Assembly (NCBI GenBank): GCA_965225895.1
Contig: CBDDBR010000011.1
Span: 2,292,606 to 2,356,605 of the forward strand
Length of the DNA: 64,000 bases
Direction of reading: 5' to 3'
Origin: Endobugula sp965225895
GTDB lineage: Bacteria; Pseudomonadota; Gammaproteobacteria; Pseudomonadales; Cellvibrionaceae
Position 1 is the stretch's first letter. Each line of letters begins with the position of its first letter. The notes under the pieces are model-generated. The model was not told the DNA's origin, ran no database searches, and worked only from the letters and a program-made list of their open reading frames with translations. Both the position numbers and the translations under genes were made by a program. Below, piece after piece: positions 1-8,123 of this stretch.

Positions 1-52
1 GACATGAGGGTGTAAAGCATAACATCAGCTACAATGAGCTTAGTATTACATA

Positions 53-74
53 TTGTCATATTACTGTCATACTA
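53..74 (+). promoter_or_regulatory. Pho box (PhoB binding site) upstream of pstS
   Basis: Two adjacent 11-bp units, TTGTCATATTA (53-63) and CTGTCATACTA (64-74), match the CTGTCAT-plus-AT-rich-spacer direct repeat bound by PhoB. A possible -10 element, TAGTAT, lies at 81-86. The site sits about 80 bases upstream of the pstS start. The phoB and phoR genes are 4 kb away in this window, so the regulator is present. The match is read directly; PhoB binding is inferred. Confidence 0.85.
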
Positions 75-151
75 GTTGATTAGTATGGCTTCAGATGATT
101 AATTAACTCGTCATTACGACTATAACTACTACATTCTCTTTGGAGGCCATT

Positions 152-1249
152 GTGAAACAATTTAAACTTGCTGCTGTTGCTACCGTTGCTGCATTAGCGC
201 TTACCAGTGTTACAGCATCTGCTCGTGATAATATCAGTATCGTAGGTTCTTCTACGGTATATCCTTTTGCTACTGTTGTTGCTGAAAAATTCGGTAAAAC
301 AACGAGCTTTAAAACACCAACCATTGAATCAACAGGTTCAGGTGGTGGTGCTAAATTATTTTGTGCTGGTAACGGTGTATCACACCCAGACGTAACGAAT
401 GCTTCACGTCGTATGAAAAGCACAGAATTCAAAAAATGTTCTGCAAATGGCATTGAAGTTGTTGAAGTACTGATTGGTTTTGACGGTATTGTTGTTGCTA
501 ACTCTACAGCAACTGCACCAATGAAATTAACACGTAAAGATTTATTTTTAGCGTTAGCGAAAAATGTACCTAACCCTTCAGGTTCAGAAGGCTTAATTGC
601 TAACCCATATAAAACTTGGAAAGATGTTAACCCAACACTTCCAGCAAATAAAATTGAAGTATTTGGCCCACCACCAACTTCTGGTACACGTGATGCGTTT
701 GCTGAATTAGCAATGGAAGGTGGTTGTAAGAAGTTTGATTGGATTAAAGATATTAAGTCTGCATCTAAAAAAGCGAAAAAAGCAGGCGATAAAGCATTAG
801 CTAAGTCACTGAAAAAAGAATACAAAGGCATCTGCCATACTGTTCGTGAAGACGGCGCTTATGTTGAATCAGGTGAGAATGATAACCTAATCGTACAAAA
901 GCTAACTAAAAACCCATCAGCATTAGGTGTTTTTGGCTTTAGCTTCTTAGAAGAGAATTCAGATAAAGTACAAGGTTCATTAATCGAAGGTAATGCACCA
1001 ACATTTGAAACCATTGCTGATAAAAGCTACCCAATTTCTCGTCCACTATACTTCTACATTAAGAAAAATCATGTAGGTGTTGTACCTGGTATTAAAGAGT
1101 ATGCTGCTGAATTTACAAAAGAAAGCACATGGGGTCCAGAAGGTTACTTAGCAGAGCGTGGCATGATTCCACTATCTGACGACCTTCGTGCTAAATTTGC
1201 GAATAACGCTAAAGACTTAGTGACGTTAACAGAAAAAGATTTTCAATAA
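152..1249 (+). CDS. pstS: PstS-like periplasmic phosphate-binding protein
   Basis: A 365-aa substrate-binding protein that captures phosphate in the periplasm for the Pst ABC importer. Residues 1-24 form a Sec signal peptide ending ASA before RD. The phosphate-binding loop GSSTVYPF follows at about residues 32-39, with a second loop containing TSGTRDAF near residue 175. An in-frame TTG at 140 would add four residues, but the GGAGG at 142-146 is correctly spaced for GTG at 152, so that start is preferred. The Pho box upstream predicts induction by phosphate starvation. No pstC, pstA or pstB lies next to it, so the permease genes must be elsewhere. A strong hairpin terminator follows, suggesting a single-gene transcript. 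Confidence 0.93.
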   Translation: MKQFKLAAVATVAALALTSVTASARDNISIVGSSTVYPFATVVAEKFGKTTSFKTPTIESTGSGGGAKLFCAGNGVSHPDVTNASRRMKSTEFKKCSANGIEVVEVLIGFDGIVVANSTATAPMKLTRKDLFLALAKNVPNPSGSEGLIANPYKTWKDVNPTLPANKIEVFGPPPTSGTRDAFAELAMEGGCKKFDWIKDIKSASKKAKKAGDKALAKSLKKEYKGICHTVREDGAYVESGENDNLIVQKLTKNPSALGVFGFSFLEENSDKVQGSLIEGNAPTFETIADKSYPISRPLYFYIKKNHVGVVPGIKEYAAEFTKESTWGPEGYLAERGMIPLSDDLRAKFANNAKDLVTLTEKDFQ

Positions 1250-1301
1250 ATTATCTTAACCTTAAGGTAATGTAATTTTTCTCTAAAGGAATAGAGAAGA
1301 G

Positions 1302-1335
1302 AAGCGGCTCAACGAATGTTGAGCCGCTTTTTTTT
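1302..1335 (+). terminator. Rho-independent terminator after pstS
   Basis: A perfect 12-bp stem (1302-1313 with 1318-1329) around a GAAT loop is followed by a run of T. It lies 53 bases after the pstS stop codon. Confidence 0.92.
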
Positions 1336-1528
1336 GCACCAAAAAAGAACATTGTGGTTATTAATAAAAAAATACGCCATTATTTTCTATTTTTGCTATC
1401 ACTATCGTTGAATATGAAACTTGTTATGCACTTACTTTATTGCTATACATATATTTACGAGTAAAAAGGTAAAAAAATAACTAAAAAATAATATCCCCGT
1501 TAAATTTTTGCACCAAAAGGATTCGTTT

Positions 1529-1942
1529 ATGAGTGATAGCACTAAATCAGCGCAAAAAAAAGATAAATTAAAAGCTGCGATTGCAGCACTGGCTATGGAA
1601 TTAGAAATAAAAGAAGGGCGTCGTTTTAATATCTATAATGGTGCAGAAGAAGTTGCGAAGGTATTAAAGTTTTCGTTACTTAGTGACGACAACAACGTAT
1701 TAGAATGTTTAAAAAAGGTCACATTACTGTTATCACCAAAGCAAATAGAATTTTTTAATAGCAAGGGAATAAATTTTCATTCGGTAACTCTTGAAAAACC
1801 GGCAGTCCAAGAAGGTAAAGGGCAGCAAGGCGTTGTTTATCGCGGTAGTCAACAAGCCGACTCTTCAGATAAACAAGACGTACCAGAAGAACATAAAGGA
1901 AAAAGAAAAATCGTTTATCGCGGTCAAGTTAAATGGGTATAA
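1529..1942 (+). CDS. Small hypothetical protein with VVYRG and IVYRG motifs
   Basis: A 137-aa soluble, lysine-rich protein that I do not recognise. ATG at 1529 is preceded by AAAAGGA at about 1515-1520; a TTG at 1508 is less likely. The first 85 residues look helical and compact. The C-terminal third is polar and low in complexity and carries two related segments, VVYRGSQ and IVYRGQVKW, the second at the very C-terminus. The short YRG motif recalls the DUF4278 type of repeat, but the match is too short to assign. No signal peptide or membrane segment is seen. It lies between a terminator and a broken methyltransferase gene, so context gives little help. Confidence 0.7.
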   Translation: MSDSTKSAQKKDKLKAAIAALAMELEIKEGRRFNIYNGAEEVAKVLKFSLLSDDNNVLECLKKVTLLLSPKQIEFFNSKGINFHSVTLEKPAVQEGKGQQGVVYRGSQQADSSDKQDVPEEHKGKRKIVYRGQVKWV

Positions 1943-1984
1943 ACTGATACTATATAGCCATCTATATTTTATTGGTGATAACGA

Positions 1985-2593
1985 ATGAACCCTCCTTTTT
2001 CTCAAGCATGTGCAAACAATCAACGTTTTATTTTAGATCACTTACAGCGCTTATTGAATGACAATACCTCTGTACTAGAAATAGGCAGTGGTACGGGTCA
2101 ACATTCGGTGTATTTTTCTCAGCACTTACCAACCATTACTTGGTAAACAAGTGATTTAGCGGTGAATCATTCGGGTATTCATGCTTGGTTAGGCACAACC
2201 AATCTTACTAATTGTCTTGCTCCTCTCACTATCGATGTGGCGTCGCCTCATTGGACAAACAATAAATATCATGCAATTTTTACAGCTAATACATTGCATA
2301 TTATGTCTTGGCAGCATGTGGAGTTATTTTTTAAACATATGACCACTGTTTTAGCGGAGAAAGGCTTGTGTATTATCTATGGCCCGTTTAATTATAATGG
2401 TCAATATACCAGTGAGAGTAATGCGCAGTTTGATAAGCACTTGCAGTCTTTGGGGCAAGCGAGCGGTATTAGAGATAGTGAGAAAATTCAATGCTTAGCA
2501 AACGATAATGGTTTGCAATGTGTAGAAGATCAGGCCATGCCTGCGAATAATCGATTACTTGTTTTTCAAAAAACGGGGTCCCCAAAAAAATAG
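1985..2593 (+). pseudogene. DUF938 SAM-dependent methyltransferase, interrupted by a stop codon
   Basis: Translation from ATG 1985 gives a DUF938-type class I methyltransferase: the SAM-binding motif LEIGSGTGQH at residues 31-40, then TANTLHIMSW, YGPFNYNG and the C-terminal AMPANNRLLVFQ. Codon 54 is TAA (2144-2146), exactly where family members read W-Q-x-S-D, so CAA to TAA is the simplest explanation. The frame is intact on both sides and resumes at GTG 2162, which could allow a 143-aa C-terminal fragment without the SAM-binding loop. Other genes here use TAA as a normal stop, so recoding is unlikely. I call it a recent pseudogene. Confidence 0.85.
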
Positions 2594-2602
2594 TCACGCT
2601 CT

Positions 2603-3766
2603 TTAAGTCATATCTTTAAAGGGTAATAGCGTGCTAGCTTCTTGAATGTATTGCTCTACTTCTTTTTCTTCTACCTGTAAAAATTGTTGGATGGCATCAT
2701 TAAAATCATGATGTGCCATCCAATGATTCGAGTAAGTTTTTATTGGTGTGAACCCTCGTTGAATTTTGTGCTCACCTTGGGCGCCAGGATCAAAGCGCTG
2801 CAATTTATTTTTTATGGCGTATTCTATGCCTTGGTAATAGCATAATTCAAAGTGCAAACTATCAAAATTTTCTTTACATCCCCAATAACGACCATACAAG
2901 GTTGTGCTATCTTTAAAATATAATGCGGCAGCAACGGTTTCTTTTTTATCGCTATCATTAATGATTGATGCTTGCATCATGACGATATTTTCACATAAGT
3001 TTTTTGCCAGCAAGGGGAAAAAATCAGCCGATAAATATCCTGTATGACCGCTGCGTTTCATATAAGTTATTTGATAAAAAAGATGAAAGTTTTCCCAGTC
3101 TTCAGTGCTAATATTAGCGCCGCTGGCAATATCAATAATAATATTATGTTGTATTATTTTTTTTCTTTCTTTTTTAATGTTTTTTCTTTTTCGTGAGCTC
3201 ATGCTCGATAAAAAATCATCAAAATCGCAGTAATTTTTATTAAACCAATGGTATTGATACCCTGTACGTTGTTGCCATTGTTGATGTGTTAATAACAGTG
3301 ATTTCTCGAGATGAGAAAATAAGCTATGGCACGAAGACGCCTGTATGGTTTTTGCCTCAGTAATAATGGCTTCGCTCATAAATGCTAATACATCATCTTC
3401 TATATATGATGAATGTATGGCCCATCGTGGCCCAGTAGCAGGTGTAAAAGGTATGGCGTTAAGTAGTTTTGGATAATAAGACATGCCGTGTCGCTGGTAA
3501 GCCTCGGCCCACGACCAGTCAAAAACATATTCACCATACGAGTGTGTTTTGATAAAGAGAGGCATGACAGCGATCAAATCGTGTTGATTAAATACCAGCA
3601 GGTGGTGAGCTTGCCAGCCCGTATCGGCACAGGTGCTACGGCTGTCTTCCATTGCGGCAAAAAATTCGTGGCGTAAAAAGGGATAGTCGATACCACAAAG
3701 TTGATTCCATTGTGTTGCAGAAATATCGTGTATAGAACGTATAAACGTGGCGGTGAAATGCTTCAG
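2603..3766 (-). CDS. FemAB-like / peptidogalycan acetyltransferase-fold protein (DUF482)
   Basis: A GNAT-fold protein of the FemAB-like DUF482 family (about 387 aa here), whose substrate is not established. Family signatures are visible: a DYPFLRHEF stretch near the N-terminus, the SHSYGEYVFDWSWAEAY block, the YYPKLL...PFTPATGPR block, and the C-terminal GRYWG...HFELCYYQGIEYAI and FDPGAQGEHKIQRGF blocks. The start is uncertain. An ATG at 3898 would overlap phoR by 113 bases and adds residues absent from the family. I chose CTG 3766, with AGAGG upstream, which begins just before the conserved IRSIHDIS region; TTG 3802 is the alternative. It directly follows phoR and may share its transcript. 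Confidence 0.8.
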   Translation of the reverse strand: MKHFTATFIRSIHDISATQWNQLCGIDYPFLRHEFFAAMEDSRSTCADTGWQAHHLLVFNQHDLIAVMPLFIKTHSYGEYVFDWSWAEAYQRHGMSYYPKLLNAIPFTPATGPRWAIHSSYIEDDVLAFMSEAIITEAKTIQASSCHSLFSHLEKSLLLTHQQWQQRTGYQYHWFNKNYCDFDDFLSSMSSRKRKNIKKERKKIIQHNIIIDIASGANISTEDWENFHLFYQITYMKRSGHTGYLSADFFPLLAKNLCENIVMMQASIINDSDKKETVAAALYFKDSTTLYGRYWGCKENFDSLHFELCYYQGIEYAIKNKLQRFDPGAQGEHKIQRGFTPIKTYSNHWMAHHDFNDAIQQFLQVEEKEVEQYIQEASTLLPFKDMT

Positions 3767-3785
3767 AGTGAAAGTGCCTCTGTTA

Positions 3786-5105
3786 TTATGATTCAGTATC
3801 AAGCGGTTCGTCAGTGAATTCTTCAACTCGATTTTTTGGGAAAATAGCAGAAAAGGTACTGCCTTGATTGATGCGGCTGCTAATATTAAGGCGGGCATCG
3901 TGACGCGCTAAAATATGTTTAACAATAGCGAGCCCTAAACCTGTGCCGCCCGTCTCAATAGATCGGCTAGCATCTACTCGATAAAAACGTTCGGTTAAAC
4001 GGTGAATGTGTTGTCGTTCGATACCGTAGCCATTATCAATCACTTTCACATCTACGCCGCCAGTAAAATTTTTGCCCACTTTTACGGTAATTTGTTTTTC
4101 AGGTGGCGAGTATTTAATAGCATTAGTAATAAGATTTGAAAACGCACTGTGTAGTTCTCGGTCGTTACCAATAATGGCGACTGTTGGGTCACATTCTAGT
4201 TGTAGCTCATGGTTTTTATCGCCGCTAACACTTTGTGCGGTATCCATAATCATTTGTAGCAAGGGTAAGAGCTGAACGCTCGATTGCTTTTTATTTAACC
4301 CCTCGGTTTCTAAAATAGATAGCATGGTTAAATCATTAATGAGTGTTGTCATGCGTGATGCTTGTTGTTGCATTTGCTGTACGGGTTTTTGCCAGCGAGC
4401 ATCTAGCGACATAGAGTCTTCGAGTGTTTCTAAATAACCAGAAATAACAGTGAGAGGCGTGCGTAATTCATGAGAAACATTAGCGACAAAGTCTTTACGC
4501 ATTTGTTCTAATTTATACAAGCGAGTCACATCACGTACAATCAGTAAGCTTTCGCCATCACCAAAATGATTAATACGAAATTCTAAACGTTGTTCAATGT
4601 TATAGGTAGATGGCAATACTAACGGTAACGTATGATCGCCATGATTTAAATAATTCACCCATAGTGGGTTACGAATTAAATTTGTGATGGGGCTATCAAT
4701 ATCTGTTTTTTTAAGGCTAAGTAAATCTTGAGATGATTCATTTAACCAGCTAATTGTTTGGTCGCTGTTGAGTAAGATAACGGCGTCATTTAATGCGCCT
4801 GTCATGGTTTCAACTCGGTGAATAATGCCTTTGAGGCGTTTCTTTTCTTTGATTTGTCGTTTTTTTTCGCGACTTAAATGATCAAAAATATTGCCCCATA
4901 CGCCACTAGCATCGGGTATGTTTGATAATAAACGTTTTTGTAACCAGTGCTCCAATTGTTTAATTTGGAATAAGGTCCAAGCAATGTAACTAATGCAGCC
5001 TAAGAGAAGAATAGGCAGTATGTGGCCAATAACGATGCCCACAATAAGACAGATAATGGCGATGATAAAGAGTCGCTGAATTTCTAGGTCAAAATCTTTG
5101 CGCAC
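3786..5105 (-). CDS. phoR: Phosphate regulon sensor histidine kinase PhoR
   Basis: A 439-aa inner-membrane sensor kinase that phosphorylates PhoB when phosphate is limiting. Residues 12-48 form a hydrophobic hairpin with almost no periplasmic loop, as is typical of PhoR. A PAS domain covers about 95-195, with the WLN and NPLWVNYL features seen in PhoR proteins. The H-box is FVANVSHELRTPL with the phospho-acceptor His212. The N-box (NLITNAIKYS), G1 (DNGYGIE), F-box (RFYRVD) and G2 (GTGLGLAIVKH) are complete. The start codon is GTG. It lies downstream of phoB in the usual phoB-phoR order, but with a 156-base gap containing a hairpin. Confidence 0.93.
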   Translation of the reverse strand: MRKDFDLEIQRLFIIAIICLIVGIVIGHILPILLLGCISYIAWTLFQIKQLEHWLQKRLLSNIPDASGVWGNIFDHLSREKKRQIKEKKRLKGIIHRVETMTGALNDAVILLNSDQTISWLNESSQDLLSLKKTDIDSPITNLIRNPLWVNYLNHGDHTLPLVLPSTYNIEQRLEFRINHFGDGESLLIVRDVTRLYKLEQMRKDFVANVSHELRTPLTVISGYLETLEDSMSLDARWQKPVQQMQQQASRMTTLINDLTMLSILETEGLNKKQSSVQLLPLLQMIMDTAQSVSGDKNHELQLECDPTVAIIGNDRELHSAFSNLITNAIKYSPPEKQITVKVGKNFTGGVDVKVIDNGYGIERQHIHRLTERFYRVDASRSIETGGTGLGLAIVKHILARHDARLNISSRINQGSTFSAIFPKNRVEEFTDEPLDTES

Positions 5106-5133
5106 AGTACAGGCTGCCTCTTAACGGGAGTGT

Positions 5134-5157
5134 ATGACGAAATGAATAGTTCGTCAT
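5134..5157. other. Hairpin in the phoB-phoR gap
   Basis: ATGACGAA (5134-5141) and TTCGTCAT (5150-5157) form a perfect 8-bp stem with an 8-base loop, 30-50 bases upstream of the phoR start. There is no strong T-run. It could slow transcription, be an RNA-processing site, or affect phoR expression relative to phoB. Function is inferred only from position. Confidence 0.45.
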
Positions 5158-5261
5158 TCCGCGAGTATAGTGGATAGTATAACGGAGATTATAGAGCGAA
5201 TTATAGCGAAGCTTGATACAGGGATGAATTATTTTCGCGCCGCCATCAGGCAATATCAAAC

Positions 5262-5963
5262 TTATCCGTTAGCCACTAATTTGGCTGAAAAGCGGTAGCC
5301 AGCACCCCGTACGGTTTGAATAAGCTTGTCGTGGCTATTGAGTGCTTTGCGTAAGCGTCGTATATGCACGTCTACTGTACGCTCTTCTACATATACGTTA
5401 CCACCCCACACATGATCGAGCAGCTGTCCGCGGGTATATACGCGATCTTGATGAGTAAGAAAAAACTCGAGTAAGCGGTACTCTGTAGGCCCCATTTGAG
5501 CAGGTTGATCGTCGATAGTGACAACATGGCTGACAGGATCCATACGCAATCCTTCAACTTCTATGGGGCCAAGGGCAGATGCACCTTCTGTACGGCGTAA
5601 TACGGCTTTGAGTCGAGCAACCAGTTCACGTGGTGAAAATGGCTTAGTGATGTAATCATCAGCACCAACCTCTAACCCCTGTATTTTATTGTCTTCTTCA
5701 CTTTTGGCTGTGAGCATAATAATAGGGATACTTGCGGTTAACTCGTCTTTTTTCAGTCGGCGCGCTAAATCGATACCGCTAGTGCCAGGTAACATCCAAT
5801 CTAATAATATGAGGCTGGGAGTTTCATCAATGATTAGGGTGTGCGCGTCTTGAGTATTTGATGCTTCAATACAGTGATAGTCGGCCATTTCTAAAGCGAT
5901 GCGCAACATGTCACGTATAGCGGCTTCATCATCAACAATTAGAATGGTTTTATTTTGGCTCAT
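5262..5963 (-). CDS. phoB: Phosphate regulon response regulator PhoB
   Basis: A 233-aa OmpR-family regulator with a receiver domain at 1-120 and a winged-helix domain at about 130-228. The acidic pocket DDE (11-13), phospho-acceptor Asp55 in LLDWMLPG and Lys107 in ITKPFSPRE are all present. The DNA-binding half has the PhoB-like GPTEYRLLEFF and RTVDVHIRRLRKAL motifs. The open frame extends to a TTG at 5984, but ATG 5963 matches the usual PhoB N-terminus. It precedes phoR on the same strand. The upstream region has a CTGTAAC-like half-site, too weak to call a Pho box. Confidence 0.95.
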   Translation of the reverse strand: MSQNKTILIVDDEAAIRDMLRIALEMADYHCIEASNTQDAHTLIIDETPSLILLDWMLPGTSGIDLARRLKKDELTASIPIIMLTAKSEEDNKIQGLEVGADDYITKPFSPRELVARLKAVLRRTEGASALGPIEVEGLRMDPVSHVVTIDDQPAQMGPTEYRLLEFFLTHQDRVYTRGQLLDHVWGGNVYVEERTVDVHIRRLRKALNSHDKLIQTVRGAGYRFSAKLVANG

Positions 5964-6055
5964 TTGGATTAACCTGCTGCTCAATAAATATATCCTAGCA
6001 TTAAACCCAGAGATTGTTACAGTTTTGTGTCAATGATTAACTTGGGGGCTAACAA

Positions 6056-6928
6056 TCAAGAAAATAAAGCATAATGTGCCAAAATTCCGATAAATACACT
6101 AAAACCTACCCAGTGGTTGTTGGTGAATGCACGAAAACAGGCAGAGGGTTGGCGGTATCGAATAATCCATTGTTGGTATGCCATAAGTAGTGCAGCCACG
6201 ATAAGGCATACAAAATATATAGGGCTTAATTCAAATCGATGCCCCATCATAAACCAGCCCAGCAACGCTAATAATTGAATAGAGCCAATAATCATGCGGT
6301 CATTTTCTTCAAATAAAATAGCCGTAGATTTTACACCTATTTTTTTATCGTATTCTCGATCGGTCATTCCATACAGCGTATCGTAAGCAACCGTCCACAA
6401 CACATTGGTGGTGTAAATTAGCCATAGTATGGGATTAAGTTCCTGTGTTTGTGCCGCAAAAGCCATCGGAATGCTCATAGAAAACGCAGCACCCAACACG
6501 ACCTGCGGCAAATGGGTGTAGCGCTTCATAAATGGATAGCAGCAAGCCAAAGCAACAGCCGCTAATGATAGGTAAATCGTTAAGGTGTTGGTAAAAAGCA
6601 CGAGCACGAAGGCGGTAATGATGAGTGCCATAAACACAGCAAGTGCAGCTTTCACTGTAATGCGCCCAGAGGTGATAGGTCGCGACTGTGTACGCTCTAC
6701 ATAGCGGTCAATATTACGGTCGGCAATATCGTTAATGACACAGCCAGCGGCGCGCATAAGAATGACGCCGAGTGTAAAAATAATGAGTATTTTAATATCA
6801 GGCATGCCTTCGGCGGCTAACCATAATGCCCAATACGTTGGCCAAAGTAATAATAAAATACCAATCGGGCGGTGAAAGCGCATGAGCTCCCAATAGGGCT
6901 TAACGGTATTGAGAAATGAACGTGTCAT
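6056..6928 (-). CDS. ubiA: 4-hydroxybenzoate polyprenyltransferase UbiA
   Basis: A polytopic inner-membrane prenyltransferase that joins 4-hydroxybenzoate to the polyprenyl tail in ubiquinone synthesis. It has seven to nine hydrophobic segments. The two Mg-binding aspartate-rich motifs are present: NDIADRNID in the first half and DREYDKKIG in the second. The start region (LMRFHRPIGILLLLWPTYWALW) is diagnostic. I chose ATG 6928 (290 aa) because family members begin about 15 residues before RPIG; an ATG at 7000 would add 24 residues unlike the family. No ubiC is adjacent. It lies 92 bases upstream of phoB on the same strand. Confidence 0.93.
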   Translation of the reverse strand: MTRSFLNTVKPYWELMRFHRPIGILLLLWPTYWALWLAAEGMPDIKILIIFTLGVILMRAAGCVINDIADRNIDRYVERTQSRPITSGRITVKAALAVFMALIITAFVLVLFTNTLTIYLSLAAVALACCYPFMKRYTHLPQVVLGAAFSMSIPMAFAAQTQELNPILWLIYTTNVLWTVAYDTLYGMTDREYDKKIGVKSTAILFEENDRMIIGSIQLLALLGWFMMGHRFELSPIYFVCLIVAALLMAYQQWIIRYRQPSACFRAFTNNHWVGFSVFIGILAHYALFS

Positions 6929-7271
6929 GTGGCTAATACGGATCTCTTTGTTGTTAGGGCTGCAGGCCGTGTGAGAAGGGCTTAGTTTACCCAATGCCAT
7001 ACGAATAAGGTAGAACTGTGTGAGTTTTATAGTGGCAAATCGTCGCCTTTATCGTGTGAGATTCAGTGTATAGCGGTTGTGGGTGATAGAAGGCAGCATC
7101 ACGCATTTTAGCGGTGTTGTTCACCCGTATCTTAATCGGATAGTTTGGTATATTATTCTATGCTACTTTTGTGTGTATATGTGTACCCCAATGTATACTC
7201 GATTTTTGTACTAAATAATATCAGTATAAAACAACGATAACAGTTATAGACAATAACCATAAGGAATAACA
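6929..7271. other. Divergent intergenic region ubiA / FKBP gene
   Basis: This 343-base AT-rich region should hold the promoters of both genes. A TATACT at 7194-7199 is a plausible -10 for the FKBP gene, and AAGGA at 7261-7265 is its ribosome-binding site. No further ORF or strong repeat was seen. Confidence 0.5.
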
Positions 7272-8033
7272 ATGAAACTAAAGACCTTTGCAGCGTTAAC
7301 AGCCGCAACAATGATTGTAACCGCATGTGGTGGTGAAAAAGCAGAAACTCCAGTATTAGAAGCTATTGCGGCTGAAGCAGAAACGTCTGCGCCATTAGGA
7401 ACATTAGACCAGCGTTTAAGCTACATTGTGGGTGAGAACATCGCGACGCAATTTCAGCGCGATGGTATTAAGTTGGATTTAGAAGCGCTATCTTTATCGA
7501 TTACAGAAGTGCAAGAAGGTAAAGAATTGCGTTTAACCGAAGAAGAAAAGCGTAATACCTTGTCTGCGATTCAGGAGCGTGCACAAGCAGCGCAAAAAGC
7601 AGAATTAGAAGCGGTGTCAGCGAAAAATACCGAAGAAGGCCAAGCGTATCTTGCAGCAAATGGTCAGAAAGAAGGCGTAGTGACCACTGAAAGCGGCTTA
7701 CAATATAAAGAAATCACTGCGGGTGACGGTGATAAGCCTGCCATTGAAGATACAGTAACGGTACATTATAAAGGTACGTTAGTTGATGGTACGGTATTTG
7801 ATAGTTCTTATGATCGTGGTGAGCCAGCTTCTTTCCCTGTAGGTGGCGTGATTCCTGGTTGGGTAGAAGCATTACAGTTAATGAATGTGGGTGATAAGTT
7901 TGAACTTGTAGTACCTTCTGACTTAGCCTATGGCCCAGGTGGTACAGGTCCAGTTATTGGTCCTAATGCGACGTTGCTATTTGAAGTTGAATTACTTGAA
8001 GTCGCAAAAGCAGAACAGCCAGCCGCTCAATAA
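7272..8033 (+). CDS. FKBP-type peptidyl-prolyl isomerase lipoprotein (FkpA/Mip-like)
   Basis: A 253-aa periplasmic prolyl isomerase and chaperone. Residues 1-19 are a lipoprotein signal ending VTAC, so it is probably anchored through Cys19. Residues 47-140 form the helical dimerisation domain (RLSYIVGENIATQF and a long KAELEAV helix). Residues 145-247 are the FKBP domain, with the active-site features VHYKGTLVDGTVFDSS, FPVGGVIPGW, LAYG and LLFEVELLEV. An AAGGAA ribosome-binding site precedes the ATG. A bidirectional terminator separates it from the convergent WD40 gene. Its place near rsd and dsbB matches an arrangement I recall in pseudomonads. Confidence 0.92.
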   Translation: MKLKTFAALTAATMIVTACGGEKAETPVLEAIAAEAETSAPLGTLDQRLSYIVGENIATQFQRDGIKLDLEALSLSITEVQEGKELRLTEEEKRNTLSAIQERAQAAQKAELEAVSAKNTEEGQAYLAANGQKEGVVTTESGLQYKEITAGDGDKPAIEDTVTVHYKGTLVDGTVFDSSYDRGEPASFPVGGVIPGWVEALQLMNVGDKFELVVPSDLAYGPGGTGPVIGPNATLLFEVELLEVAKAEQPAAQ

Positions 8034-8046
8034 GCGCATGTTCTGT

Positions 8047-8078
8047 AAAAAAAGCCCTCTTTATGAGGGCTTTTTTTA
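8047..8078. terminator. Bidirectional Rho-independent terminator
   Basis: A 7-bp GC-rich stem, AGCCCTC (8053-8059) with GAGGGCT (8065-8071), is flanked by an A-run before and a T-run after. It can stop both the FKBP transcript and the convergent WD40 gene. Confidence 0.88.
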
Positions 8079-8123
8079 TGCCATTTTTTTATTCTCTGGG
8101 GATGTCTGTCACTGCAGTAATAT

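Noticed and set aside
2144..2146. Recoding of TAA as Gln in the DUF938 gene
   Set aside because: Many other genes here end in TAA at the expected family C-terminus, so TAA is a normal stop in this genome.
5984..6055. Possible Pho box upstream of phoB
   Set aside because: Only a CTGTAAC half-site and a TTGACAC partner at loose spacing; too weak to report as a feature.
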